A stretch of DNA of 51,681 nt from Microbacterium enclense. GTDB taxonomy: Bacteria; Actinomycetota; Actinomycetes; Actinomycetales; Microbacteriaceae. Positions 43,159-51,539 of this stretch are shown one piece after another (the first letter of the stretch is position 1; each line of letters opens with the position of its first letter). The position numbers and the translations under genes were made by a program. The DNA is taken from positions 80,331 through 132,011 of the forward strand of contig NZ_KQ758472.1 in the NCBI RefSeq assembly GCF_001456955.1, in the 5' to 3' direction. Below the pieces are notes generated by a model that searched no databases, was not told where the DNA came from, and was given only the letters and a program-made list of their open reading frames with translations.

Positions 43159-44649
43159 GTGAGCCTTTTCCGTACCAAGTCGGTGGAGCAATCCATCGCC
43201 GACACCGACGAGCCGGAGTTCCGACTCAAGAAATCCCTGACCGCGGTCGATCTGACCGTGTTCGGTGTGGGCGTCGTCATCGGTGCCGGCATCTTCACCC
43301 TGACCGGCCGCGCCGCGCACGACGTCGCGGGACCGGCCGTCGTCATCAGCTTCATCATCGCGGCCATCGCGTGCGGTCTCGCCGCCATGTGCTACGCGGA
43401 GTTCGCCTCCACCGTCCCCGTATCGGGGTCGGCGTACACCTTCTCCTACGCCTCGCTCGGCGAGCTCTTCGCGTGGATCATCGGCTGGGACCTCATCCTC
43501 GAGATGTTCCTCGGCGCGAGCGTCGTCGCGCAGGGATGGAGCGCTTATCTCGGCACCTTCCTGCAGCAGATCGGCATCGTGCTGCCCGAGGCGATCTCGT
43601 ACGGCGGCGTCGTCGACCTTCCCGCGATCCTGCTGGTCCTCGTCCTCGGCGGGCTGATGACCGTCGGCATCAAGGAATCGCTGCGGGTCAACCTCGTGCT
43701 CGTCGCGGTGAAGCTCTTCATCGTGCTGTTCGTCATCATCGCGGGCATCATGTTCATCAACCCGGCGAACTACACCCCGTTCGTGCCGGAGTCGGTGCCC
43801 ACCGAGTCGGCGTCCGGCCTCACGCAGCCGCTGCTGCAGTTCCTCTCGGGTCTCGAACCGGCCACCTTCGGCGTCGGCGGAATCCTCGCGGGCGCCGCGC
43901 TGGTGTTCTTCGCCTACATCGGCTTCGACGTCGTGGCCACCACGGCGGAGGAGACCAAGCGGCCGCAGCGCGACCTCCCCATCGGCATCATCGCGTCGCT
44001 CGTGATCTGCACGATCCTCTACTGCGCCGTCGCGGTCGTCGTGACGGGCATGGTCCCTTACAGCGAACTGAACCCGTCGGCGGCGCTCGCGAACGCCTTC
44101 GCCTTCCACGGCCAGACGTGGATGGCGACCGTGATCGCTGCCGGCGCCGTCGCGGGCCTCACCACCGTGGTGCTCACCCTGATGATCGGTGCGACCCGCA
44201 TCATCTTCGCGATGTCGCGCGACCGGCTGCTGCCGGGCGGGCTCGCGAAGGTGCACCCGCGTTTCCGCACCCCGTGGGTCATCTCGCTGCTCGTCACCGT
44301 GATCGTGGCGGTCGTGGCGGGTCTCACCCCCATCGGCGTGCTCGAAGAGATGGTCAACATCGGAACCCTCTCGGCGTTCGTTCTCGTCTCCATCGGCGTG
44401 CTGGTGCTGCGTCGTAAGCGTCCCGACCTCAAGCGCGGCTTCCGCGTGCCGCTGAGCCCGGTGCTGCCGGTCCTGTCGGCGCTCATCTGCACGTACCTGA
44501 TGCTCAACCTGTCGGTCGAGACCTGGCTGCGCTTCCTCATCTGGCTCGCCCTCGGTTTCGCGATCTACTTCGCGTACTCGCGCCGCAACTCCCGGCTGGG
44601 CACGGGCGAGTTCCTCGCCCCGCGCGTGGTCGCTCCGCCGAAGAAGTAG
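43159..44649 (+). CDS. APC-superfamily amino-acid permease
   Basis: A 496-aa transporter with 12 predicted helices. The first helix carries the substrate motif VVIGAGIFTLTG (about 39-50); helix 3 follows FASTVPVSGSAYTFSYASLGELFAWIIGWDLILEM, and helix 6 FFAYIGFDVVATTAEETKRPQRDLPIGI is the best-known APC signature. It resembles cationic amino-acid transporter (CAT-like) proteins. C terminus is basic and cytoplasmic. A very strong hairpin follows, so it is a single-gene unit. Confidence 0.95.
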   Translation: MSLFRTKSVEQSIADTDEPEFRLKKSLTAVDLTVFGVGVVIGAGIFTLTGRAAHDVAGPAVVISFIIAAIACGLAAMCYAEFASTVPVSGSAYTFSYASLGELFAWIIGWDLILEMFLGASVVAQGWSAYLGTFLQQIGIVLPEAISYGGVVDLPAILLVLVLGGLMTVGIKESLRVNLVLVAVKLFIVLFVIIAGIMFINPANYTPFVPESVPTESASGLTQPLLQFLSGLEPATFGVGGILAGAALVFFAYIGFDVVATTAEETKRPQRDLPIGIIASLVICTILYCAVAVVVTGMVPYSELNPSAALANAFAFHGQTWMATVIAAGAVAGLTTVVLTLMIGATRIIFAMSRDRLLPGGLAKVHPRFRTPWVISLLVTVIVAVVAGLTPIGVLEEMVNIGTLSAFVLVSIGVLVLRRKRPDLKRGFRVPLSPVLPVLSALICTYLMLNLSVETWLRFLIWLALGFAIYFAYSRRNSRLGTGEFLAPRVVAPPKK

Positions 44650-44659
44650 AAAAGGCACC

Positions 44660-44705
44660 GGATGCCACGACCCCGCCGCTCTCCGCGGCCGGGGTCGTGG
44701 CATCC
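44660..44705 (+). terminator. Strong terminator of the permease gene
   Basis: A perfect 16-bp stem, GGATGCCACGACCCCG (44660-44675) with CGGGGTCGTGGCATCC (44690-44705), and a 14-nt loop that can itself fold. Followed by GTCGTTCTT. It begins 10 bp after the stop. Confidence 0.85.
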
Positions 44706-44835
44706 GTCGTTCTTGGGCTCTGCTGCCACGCGTGTCCGCTGGGAGCCCCGCCGAAGGGGTGACACCCGCCGGTCGTCGTGGGCGGCAACCGCCCTCGCGG
44801 GTGAGCCGCGTCCATCGGCACCGCATCCGGCCCCC

Positions 44836-44841
44836 TAGGGT
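44836..44841 (+). promoter_or_regulatory. -10 hexamer TAGGGT of the exporter operon
   Basis: TAGGGT lies 12 nt before the ATG at 44854, so the leader would be about 6 nt or the GGGGAG between serves as a short-leader ribosome site. Confidence 0.5.
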
Positions 44842-44853
44842 GGGGAGCGTTCG

Positions 44854-45939
44854 ATGACGACGATTTCCGTTCCGGGGGGTTTCATGGGGATCGCACGCAC
44901 GTGGGTCTTTCCGATTCTGCGTATCCTTCTGGTCGCCCTCGTGGCGGCCGCACTGATCAAGCTGGCGTTCTTTCCCGATCGCCCGGCCGACGCCTCGCCG
45001 GCCGTGCCCACGGGCGCGATCGTCGAGCCGCGCACGGTCGCCGCCCTCGGCACGATCACGAACGACGTCGTGCTGAAGGCCACGGTCTCGGCCGACGCGG
45101 CCGTGCCGATGAAAGCGACGGCGGCGGGCACGGTGAACAAGATCTTCGTCGCGCAGGGCGCCACCGTCGCGCAGGGCGACGTCGTCTTCGACGTCAAGGT
45201 GCCGATCGAGCGCGATCCCGCCGACAGCGTGGATGCCGAGGGCAAGCCGAAGCCGGCGATCTTCCGCTACGTCGAGGTCACGGCACCCGCGGCGGGCACG
45301 CTCAGCTCGCTCTCGGTGATCGCCGGCCAGGAGATCACGATCGGCATGACGGCCGGCACCGTGGCTCCGCCCACCTTCTCCGTGACGGGCACACTCGAGC
45401 CCGCCCAGCAGTACCGCCTGCTCGACCGGCCCACCGAAGCGTCGGTGACCATCACCGGAGGCCCCGCGGCGTTCACCTGCGGCAACCTGCGCATCACGAC
45501 TCCCTTGGCCGGGAGCACGGGCTCCGACGACGCCGGCACCGGCGCGTCCGACGGCGGCGGCGGCACGGCATCGGGCGCGTCGGGCTCCGGCACGACCGCC
45601 ACGTGCTCCGTTCCGGGCGACGTGACCGTCTTCTCGGGACTCGCCGCCGAGATGACCATCGCGGGCGGCCGCGCCGAGAACGTGCTCGTCGTTCCCACCA
45701 CCGCCGTGCGGGGAGCCGCGCAGAGCGGCACCGTCTGGGTGACCGCGGCCGACGGCTCCACCGAGGAGCGCCCGGTCGCCCTCGGCCTCACCGACGGCAC
45801 GCAGGTGCAGATCACCGAGGGGCTGAACGACGGCGACGAGATCCTCGAGTTCGCCCCCGGTGCCCTGTCGGTGCCCGACGACGGCTGCACCGTCTATCCC
45901 GACGGCTCGATGTTCTGCGACCAGGCCCCCACGTCGTGA
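44854..45939 (+). CDS. MacA/HlyD-like periplasmic adaptor protein
   Basis: A 361-aa membrane-anchored adaptor. One helix (about 17-36) is followed by a biotinyl-lipoyl-like region split around residues 80-160 (GTVNKIFVAQGATVAQGDVVFDVKV ... VTAPAAGTLSSLSVIAGQEI) and a beta-barrel part (AENVLVVPTTAVRG, TDGTQVQITEGLNDGDEIL). A Gly/Ser/Thr-rich loop lies at about 223-248. Four late cysteines may pair. In monoderm actinobacteria such adaptors work with MacB-like ATPase and permease, here encoded by the next two genes. An internal ATG at 44884 is an alternative start. Substrate unknown. Confidence 0.88.
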   Translation: MTTISVPGGFMGIARTWVFPILRILLVALVAAALIKLAFFPDRPADASPAVPTGAIVEPRTVAALGTITNDVVLKATVSADAAVPMKATAAGTVNKIFVAQGATVAQGDVVFDVKVPIERDPADSVDAEGKPKPAIFRYVEVTAPAAGTLSSLSVIAGQEITIGMTAGTVAPPTFSVTGTLEPAQQYRLLDRPTEASVTITGGPAAFTCGNLRITTPLAGSTGSDDAGTGASDGGGGTASGASGSGTTATCSVPGDVTVFSGLAAEMTIAGGRAENVLVVPTTAVRGAAQSGTVWVTAADGSTEERPVALGLTDGTQVQITEGLNDGDEILEFAPGALSVPDDGCTVYPDGSMFCDQAPTS

Positions 45940-46775
45940 GCCTGCTGACTCTTCGCGAGGTCACCCGCACGGTGATCCCGCCCGACCAGCCCGCGCTGAC
46001 GATCCTGTCGGGGGTCGATCTCGAGATCGAGCCCGGCGATCACGTGTCGATCGTCGGGCGGTCGGGATCGGGCAAATCGACCCTGCTGAACATGCTGGGG
46101 CTCCTCGACCTCCCCACCAGCGGCGAGATCACCTTCGACGACCGCCCGGTGAAGGCGTACTCCGCCGCGAAACGCGACCGCCTGCGGGGCGCCGCCATCG
46201 GGTTCGTCTTCCAGCAGTTCAACCTGCTGCCCGGGCGCACGGCGCTCGAGAACGTGACCATGCCGCTGATGTACTCGACCGGCCGGACGTTCTGGCGCCG
46301 CAAGAGGATCGCCGCCGAGATGCTCGAGCTCGTGGGACTCGGCCACCGCCTCAGCAGCATGCCCGACCGCCTGTCGGGCGGTGAGCAGCAGCGCGTCGCG
46401 ATCGCCCGCTCCCTGGTGCGCGGTCCGCGGCTCATCCTGGCCGACGAACCCACCGGCGCGCTCGACCTCGACACCGGTCAGAGCGTCATGGAGCTCATCG
46501 ACGACGTCGCCGCGCGCACGGGGGCCGCGCAGGTGACGATCACGCACGACCCCACGATCGCCCGACGCGCCCGACGGCACTTCCGGCTCGACCGGGGCGT
46601 GCTGACGGCGGTCGACGACCCGACGCTCGAACCCCTCACGCGCCGCGACCGGCGCGAGATGGCCCCGGACGCCCCGGCGACCACGACCGACGAACCCCGC
46701 GACGCCGCCGACGACCTCGCCCGCCTCGGTTTCGTCTCCGCCACGGCCGCGGACCCCGAACGGACGGAGGGCTGA
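45936..46775 (+). CDS. ABC transporter ATP-binding protein (MacB/LolD type)
   Basis: A 279-aa ATPase. Walker A GRSGSGKST (about 40-48), Q-loop FQQFNLLPGRTALENV (about 92-107), signature LSGGEQQRVAIARSL (about 148-162), Walker B LILADEPTGALD and the His switch ITHDP. It is close to MacB/LolD-type ATPases, with an extra acidic tail of about 45 residues. GTG start overlaps the adaptor stop by 4 bp, and its stop overlaps the permease ATG by one base. Confidence 0.95.
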   Translation: MSLLTLREVTRTVIPPDQPALTILSGVDLEIEPGDHVSIVGRSGSGKSTLLNMLGLLDLPTSGEITFDDRPVKAYSAAKRDRLRGAAIGFVFQQFNLLPGRTALENVTMPLMYSTGRTFWRRKRIAAEMLELVGLGHRLSSMPDRLSGGEQQRVAIARSLVRGPRLILADEPTGALDLDTGQSVMELIDDVAARTGAAQVTITHDPTIARRARRHFRLDRGVLTAVDDPTLEPLTRRDRREMAPDAPATTTDEPRDAADDLARLGFVSATAADPERTEG

Positions 46776-48070
46776 TGCGTGCCCTCACCGCCTTCATCGG
46801 CGCCCTGCTCGAGGCGTGGCAAGAGGTGCGCGTGCACCGTACCCGCGTGCTCCTCTCGCTCGTGGGCGTCGCCGTGGCCGTGTGCTCGCTGACCACCGTC
46901 GTCGCCCTCGGCGCCATCGTGCAGCAGTCGAGCCAGGAGCTCAGCGAGCGCTCCTCGGGGCGACCCGCCACCCTGTTCGTCTCGATGTACGCCACGGGCG
47001 GGCAGCCGCTGGATCCCGACCTGGTGGATGCCGCCTGGGCCGACGTCGTGGATCGCTACGACGTGACCTATGCGAGCCGCATGCAGTCCACGACGCAACG
47101 CGTGCCCTTCCCCGACGGGGTCGTCGACGTCGGAACGCAGGCCGTGGATCAGCCCTACGGCGAGATGCACCGCGTGCAGATGCAGGAGGGCGAGTGGTTC
47201 ACCCCGCTCGATGCCCAGCAGCTCGCGCCGCAGGTGATCGTGAACGAGGTCTTCTGGGACCGCATGGGACGCCCGCCGCTGGAGAGCCATCCGGTCGTGG
47301 CCCTCGGTGGACAGGGTGTGCCCGGCTCCGCCTCCGGCATCCCCTCCGGGGGCGTGCGCGCCGTCGTCGTCGGCGTCACCCCATCGCCGACCTGGGACAC
47401 GTTCCCGTCGATGTTCATGCTCGCCGATCACCTGCAGGCCCTTCAAGAGGCCGCCGCCGGCGAGCGCGGATCGGGGGCGGCCGCCGCGTCCGACCCGTAC
47501 GGCGGCGGCTCACCGCAGACGCAGTACGAGATGTGGGTGCCGCCGGAGCTGTCGGAGCAGTTGACGACCCTCGTCAAGCGCGATCTGGCCGGGGCGCTCG
47601 GCGACGGCACCCAGGTCGACATCAATCGTCAGGACTGGGCCACCTACGGCGACGATCCGTTCGCGGTGACCCGCACAGTCGTCATCGGCATCGCCGTGCT
47701 CGTGCTGCTGCTGGGCGCGCTGGGCCTGGTCAACATCGCGCTCGTCACGGTGAAGCAGCGCGTGCGCGAGATCGGCATCCGACGCAGCTTCGGCGCGACG
47801 GCGAGCCGGGTGTTCTTCGCCGTCATGATGGAGAGCGTGGTGGCCACGGTGGTGGCCGGCGCCGTGGGCGTGATCGTCTCGATCCTGGTGGTGCAGTCCC
47901 CCGCCGTGCGGGATCTCGTCGGTCAGGGCATGGTCAGTGACTTCCCACCGTTCCCCGTGGATGCCGCGATCATCGGTCTCGTCGCCGCGACCGCGGTCGG
48001 CGCACTGGCGGGACTGCTGCCGGCGCTCGTCGCCGTGCGCGTGAGGGTGATCGACGCCATCCGCTACTGA
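46775..48070 (+). CDS. MacB-like ABC transporter permease (FtsX domain)
   Basis: A 431-aa permease. The N-terminal helix (about 24-47) precedes a 250-aa extracytoplasmic domain, then three C-terminal helices (about 300-322, 350-378, 394-418) with the FtsX-type VKQRVREIGIRRSFGATASRVF. It lacks its own ATPase, unlike Gram-negative MacB; the preceding gene supplies it. Ser/Gly-rich stretch GERGSGAAAASDPYGGGSPQTQ is a loop. GGAGG lies 4 nt upstream. Confidence 0.93.
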   Translation: MRALTAFIGALLEAWQEVRVHRTRVLLSLVGVAVAVCSLTTVVALGAIVQQSSQELSERSSGRPATLFVSMYATGGQPLDPDLVDAAWADVVDRYDVTYASRMQSTTQRVPFPDGVVDVGTQAVDQPYGEMHRVQMQEGEWFTPLDAQQLAPQVIVNEVFWDRMGRPPLESHPVVALGGQGVPGSASGIPSGGVRAVVVGVTPSPTWDTFPSMFMLADHLQALQEAAAGERGSGAAAASDPYGGGSPQTQYEMWVPPELSEQLTTLVKRDLAGALGDGTQVDINRQDWATYGDDPFAVTRTVVIGIAVLVLLLGALGLVNIALVTVKQRVREIGIRRSFGATASRVFFAVMMESVVATVVAGAVGVIVSILVVQSPAVRDLVGQGMVSDFPPFPVDAAIIGLVAATAVGALAGLLPALVAVRVRVIDAIRY

Positions 48071-48142
48071 GATCGGAGCGCGTCGCACCGCCCCCCGAAA
48101 GAACATCAGATGTCTCCCTGTCCCTCGGCCCCACTTCGCCGA

Positions 48143-48148
48143 TAGGTT
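48143..48148 (+). promoter_or_regulatory. -10 hexamer TAGGTT of leaderless ABC ATPase gene
   Basis: TAGGTT ends exactly 6 nt before the GTG at 48155. Confidence 0.55.
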
Positions 48149-48154
48149 CGAGCC

Positions 48155-48982
48155 GTGACCGACACCCCGCGAGACGTGCCGCAGCCCGCCCTCCCCGACG
48201 CGGTGACACCGCCCGCCACGTCGGACTCTCGGCCCGCTCTGCAGCTGCACGGCCTCGTGAAGGCCTTCGGCGGCAAGACCGCCGTCGCGGGGCTCGACCT
48301 GACCGTGCCCGCCGGATCGTTCTACGGCCTGGTCGGCCCGAACGGCGCGGGAAAGACGACGACGTTGTCGATGGCCACCGGGCTGCTCCGCCCCGACGCG
48401 GGAACGGCGCTCGTCCACGGCGTCGACGTCTGGGCGCGCCCGGTCGAGGCGAAACGGCTCATCGGCAACCTCGCCGACGGCGTCCGCCTCTTCGATCGCC
48501 TGACCGGAGAGCAGCTGGTGACCTACACCGGGCAGATGTTCGGGCTCGCCCGCGACGAGATCGCATCGCGGACCGCCGACCTCCTTCGCATCATGGACCT
48601 CGGCGAGTCCGCCGGCACCCCCGTCGTCGACTACTCCGCGGGCATGACGAAGAAGATCGCCCTGGCCTGCGCGCTCGTGCACGCGCCGCGTCTGCTCGTG
48701 CTCGATGAGCCGTTCGAGTCGGTCGATCCGGTCTCCGCCGCCAACATCGAGGACATCCTGCGGCAATACACCGCGTCGGGCGGCACGATCATCGTGTCGA
48801 GCCATTCGATGGATCTGGTCCAGCGCATGTGCGACCACGTCGCCGTCATCGCGCAGGGCCGGCTGCTGGCATCCGGGACCGTCGACGAGGTGCGCGGCGC
48901 GCAGACGCTGCAGGACCGCTTCATCGACCTCGTCGGTGGCCGCCACCACGCGGAGGGCCCGCAGTGGTTGCGACAGTCCTGA
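48155..48982 (+). CDS. ABC transporter ATP-binding protein (ABC-2 exporter type)
   Basis: A 275-aa ATPase with a 30-residue Pro-rich N-terminal tail. Walker A GPNGAGKTTT (about 65-74), degenerate signature YSAGMTKKIALACAL (about 163-177, instead of LSGG), Walker B LLVLDEPFESVD and switch SSHSMD. It overlaps the next gene by 19 bp, so ATPase and permease are made together. Type resembles daunorubicin or antibiotic exporter ATPases; substrate unknown. Separate promoter from the MacA/B-like unit upstream. Confidence 0.93.
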   Translation: MTDTPRDVPQPALPDAVTPPATSDSRPALQLHGLVKAFGGKTAVAGLDLTVPAGSFYGLVGPNGAGKTTTLSMATGLLRPDAGTALVHGVDVWARPVEAKRLIGNLADGVRLFDRLTGEQLVTYTGQMFGLARDEIASRTADLLRIMDLGESAGTPVVDYSAGMTKKIALACALVHAPRLLVLDEPFESVDPVSAANIEDILRQYTASGGTIIVSSHSMDLVQRMCDHVAVIAQGRLLASGTVDEVRGAQTLQDRFIDLVGGRHHAEGPQWLRQS

Positions 48983-50550
48983 GGATCAGGTTCCGCACGC
49001 TCGGCAACATCCTCGGGCGCAGCCCCGGGCAGCTGGTCGGTTTCCTGTTCGGCATCATCGGTGCGCTGTGGGCGCTGGGAACGACCGGGATCGCCCTCTT
49101 CTTCGCGGGCACCCTCGGTTTCGACGTCGCCCGCGCGGCCGTCGTCGCGTTCGGCGCGCTCGTGACGCTCGGGTGGGTGATCGGGCCCATCTTCGCCGCG
49201 GGGATCGACACCACCCTCGATCCCGCGCGGCTGGCGCCGTTTCCGCTCACGACGAGCCAGATGATGCTCGCCATCACGGCCGGGGGCCTCACCGGCGTTC
49301 CGGGGATCGCCACGACGATCGGGGGACTCGCGACCTTCCTCGTGTGGTGGCGCGAGCCGCTCGCCGCCCTCGTCGCGGTCGTGTGCGTGCCGCTCGGCGT
49401 TCTCATCTGCGTCGTCGCGTCGCGCACCGTGGCGACGCTGGCGGCGGGGATCGGCGGCGGACGCCGCGGTCGAGAGATCGTCGGCCTCGTCGGCTTCACC
49501 CTGCTGATCTTCGCCAGTCCCCTGTTCATCGGCATCACCAACTCCCTCGAGACCAGCGAGGGCCTGAGCGGTCAGCTGCAGCGGCTCGTGGCGGCCCTCT
49601 CCTGGACGCCGGTCGGCGCCGCCTGGGCCGTGCCGGGAGACCTCGCGACGGGCGCGTGGCTTCCGGCCCTCGCCAAGTTCGTGATCGCCCTCGCCACCCT
49701 CGCCGTGCTGTGGCTGCTGTGGAACCGGAGCCTGGCGGCATCCGTCGTCGCTCCCCCGGCGCGCTCGTCCGCGCGCCGTCGAGCCGGGTCGCTCGGGTGG
49801 TTCGGCATCATGCCGTCGACGCCGGTCGGGGCCACATGGGCACGTTCGCTGACGTCGTGGACGCGGGACTTCCGCTACCTGCGCCAGCTCATCATCGTGC
49901 CGTTCGCGCCGATCCTCGTCGCCGTTTACGCGAGGGGCGAGTTCGACGGACCGTTCTTCGCCGCGTCCGGCCTGCTCGCCGGCTTCTTCGCCGGAGTGCT
50001 CGCGTACGCCGACGTCTCGTACGACGGAACGGCGTTCGCCACCGTGATGCAGACCGGCATCCGCGGCCGCGACGATCGACTCGGCCGCATGCTGGGGGCG
50101 GCGACGGTGAGCGTGCCGCTCGTGCTGGTCGTCGACATCGCGACCCTCGCGATCGCTCAGCGGTGGGATCTTCTGCCCGCGGTGGTCGGCGGGTCGATGG
50201 GGCTGATCCTCGTGGGCTGCGGCGTGTGCGCCGTCACCTCGGCGATCCTCGTCATCCCGACGCCGGCCCCGGGCGACTCGCCGTTCAAGCGCGTACCGGG
50301 CTCGACGTTCACGATGACGTTGGCGTTCTTCTTGTGCTGGCTGATCGCCGGCGCTCTGGCGCTACCCGCTGTCATCCCCTCCCTCATCGCCGTCTTCGGC
50401 GGGTCCTCCACCGCGGGGTGGATCGCGCTGGGCATCGGCGTGGTGTGGGGCGCGGCCGTCTTCGCGCTCGGCGTGGTCATCGGCGGCCGTCGCTTCGACC
50501 GCGGGGCGCCCGCTCTGCTGGCGCAGTTGAAGACCTTCCAGGGCATGTGA
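48964..50550 (+). CDS. ABC transporter membrane protein
   Basis: A 528-aa membrane protein with about twelve hydrophobic segments in two halves separated by a basic loop at about 258-295 (PPARSSARRRAGSLGWFGIMPSTP). The start GTG lies inside the end of the ATPase gene. It has FLFGIIGALWALGTTGIALFF (about 24-44) and PLTTSQMMLAITAGGLTG, as in actinobacterial ABC-2-type exporter permeases. Substrate unknown. A degenerate 30-bp repeat follows. Confidence 0.88.
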   Translation: MVATVLRIRFRTLGNILGRSPGQLVGFLFGIIGALWALGTTGIALFFAGTLGFDVARAAVVAFGALVTLGWVIGPIFAAGIDTTLDPARLAPFPLTTSQMMLAITAGGLTGVPGIATTIGGLATFLVWWREPLAALVAVVCVPLGVLICVVASRTVATLAAGIGGGRRGREIVGLVGFTLLIFASPLFIGITNSLETSEGLSGQLQRLVAALSWTPVGAAWAVPGDLATGAWLPALAKFVIALATLAVLWLLWNRSLAASVVAPPARSSARRRAGSLGWFGIMPSTPVGATWARSLTSWTRDFRYLRQLIIVPFAPILVAVYARGEFDGPFFAASGLLAGFFAGVLAYADVSYDGTAFATVMQTGIRGRDDRLGRMLGAATVSVPLVLVVDIATLAIAQRWDLLPAVVGGSMGLILVGCGVCAVTSAILVIPTPAPGDSPFKRVPGSTFTMTLAFFLCWLIAGALALPAVIPSLIAVFGGSSTAGWIALGIGVVWGAAVFALGVVIGGRRFDRGAPALLAQLKTFQGM

Positions 50551-50603
50551 GGCGGATGCCACGGCCTCGCCGCTCTTCGTCGCGCGGCGCCCGGGTCGAG
50601 AGG

Positions 50604-50720
50604 TTTGCCGAGAGCGCCCGGCTCTGAGACGTGTGCCGAGACACCCCCGGCTCTCGGGTGTTCGCCGGATGACCCCGGCTCCGGGGTGTTCGCCGGGCGC
50701 CGCCGGGTCTAGGGTGGGGC
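50604..50720. repeat. Degenerate tandem repeat of about 30 bp
   Basis: About four imperfect units sharing GCCGAGA or GCCGGATG, CCCCGGCTC and GGGTGTTC blocks. It occupies the gap between the ABC permease and VOC genes and ends near a possible -10 TAGGGT (50710-50715). Confidence 0.55.
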
Positions 50721-50749
50721 CACTCCTCCCCCGATCGAAGGATGCCTCG

Positions 50750-51178
50750 ATGTCGACCTCGCTCGTCGTGTACCTCTCGTTCGCCGGCTCGGCCCGCGAA
50801 GCGATGACGTTCTACCAGTCGGTGTTCGGGGGTGAGCTCGCCCTCCACACGTTCGCCGACTTCGGCATGACCGACGCCCCCGCCGAGGGCGTGATGCACT
50901 CCGAGCTGCGCGCCGACGGCTTCACCGTCATGGGCGCTGACGCCTTCACGGAGCCCGCCGGCGGGTGGGGCAGGGGCCGCATCCACGCCGCCTTCATGAG
51001 CGACGAGACCGAACGAGTGCAGGGCTTCTACGACCGGTTCGTCGAACGTGGCGCCGAGATCGTCGCGCCGCTCGAGAAGCAGGTATGGGGCGACCTCTAC
51101 GGCGAGCTGACCGACCCCTGGGGCGTCGCCTGGATGTTCAACATCGCGGCCCCGGGAGGCTGGGCCGAGAGCAGCTGA
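50750..51178 (+). CDS. VOC family (glyoxalase/PhnB-like) protein
   Basis: A 142-aa vicinal-oxygen-chelate protein, the single-chain PhnB-like form with paired beta-alpha-beta-beta-beta units. MSTSLVVYLSFAGSAREAMTFYQSVFGGEL (1-30) is the signature opening; MHSELRADGFTVMGADAF and YDRFVERGAEIVAPLEKQVWGDLYGELTDPWGVAWMFNI follow. Members range from metalloenzymes to binding proteins; here the metal-site residues are not complete enough to predict activity. GAAGG lies 9 nt upstream of the ATG. Confidence 0.92.
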   Translation: MSTSLVVYLSFAGSAREAMTFYQSVFGGELALHTFADFGMTDAPAEGVMHSELRADGFTVMGADAFTEPAGGWGRGRIHAAFMSDETERVQGFYDRFVERGAEIVAPLEKQVWGDLYGELTDPWGVAWMFNIAAPGGWAESS

Positions 51179-51218
51179 CGACCCTCTGCTGACCGACGCG
51201 GCGCCGTCCGCGAGAAGA

Positions 51219-51252
51219 CGAATGTCCCGCGGCACGTGCCGCGGGACATTCG
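51219..51252. terminator. 34-bp perfect palindrome, bidirectional terminator
   Basis: CGAATGTCCCGCGGCAC (51219-51235) and its exact complement (51236-51252) without a spacer; hairpin with a very small loop. It separates the VOC gene from tRNA-Ala on the opposite strand, so it could end both. Confidence 0.75.
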
Positions 51253-51257
51253 GGTGG

Positions 51258-51333
51258 TGGTGGACCTGAGGGGATTCGAACCCCTGACCTCCTCGATGCG
51301 AACGAGGCGCGCTACCAACTGCGCCACAGGCCC
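51258..51333 (-). tRNA. tRNA-Ala (anticodon CGC)
   Basis: A full cloverleaf on the minus strand: acceptor GGGCCTG with CAGGTCC, D arm GCGC...GCGC, anticodon stem CCTCG/CGAGG with loop TTCGCAT (anticodon CGC, codon GCG), T arm with GGTTCGAATCC. A G3:U70 wobble, the alanine identity element, is present. Discriminator A is at 51261 and CCA (51258-51260) is encoded. Confidence 0.97.
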
Positions 51334-51539
51334 GGAAACCTCGTAAACACTATCACGCCCCGACGGAGCGACATGACGCGGGGAGCCCTCCCGGTGGACC
51401 GCATCGACCTCGCGCGCTCGTCCGCCGCCCGCAGCCGCGTGTGACCATGGCGATCGTTCAGGCCGCTCTGCCGATGACTTGCGGCGTGTGTACGCCGATC
51501 GAGGGTCCCGAGGAGCACAAGGCGCAAGTCACGAGAGAG
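51334..51539. other. Intergenic region before the tandem array
   Basis: About 200 bp without a recognisable gene. It contains the upstream flank of tRNA-Ala and isolated relatives of the 16-bp unit (near 51525). Confidence 0.6.
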
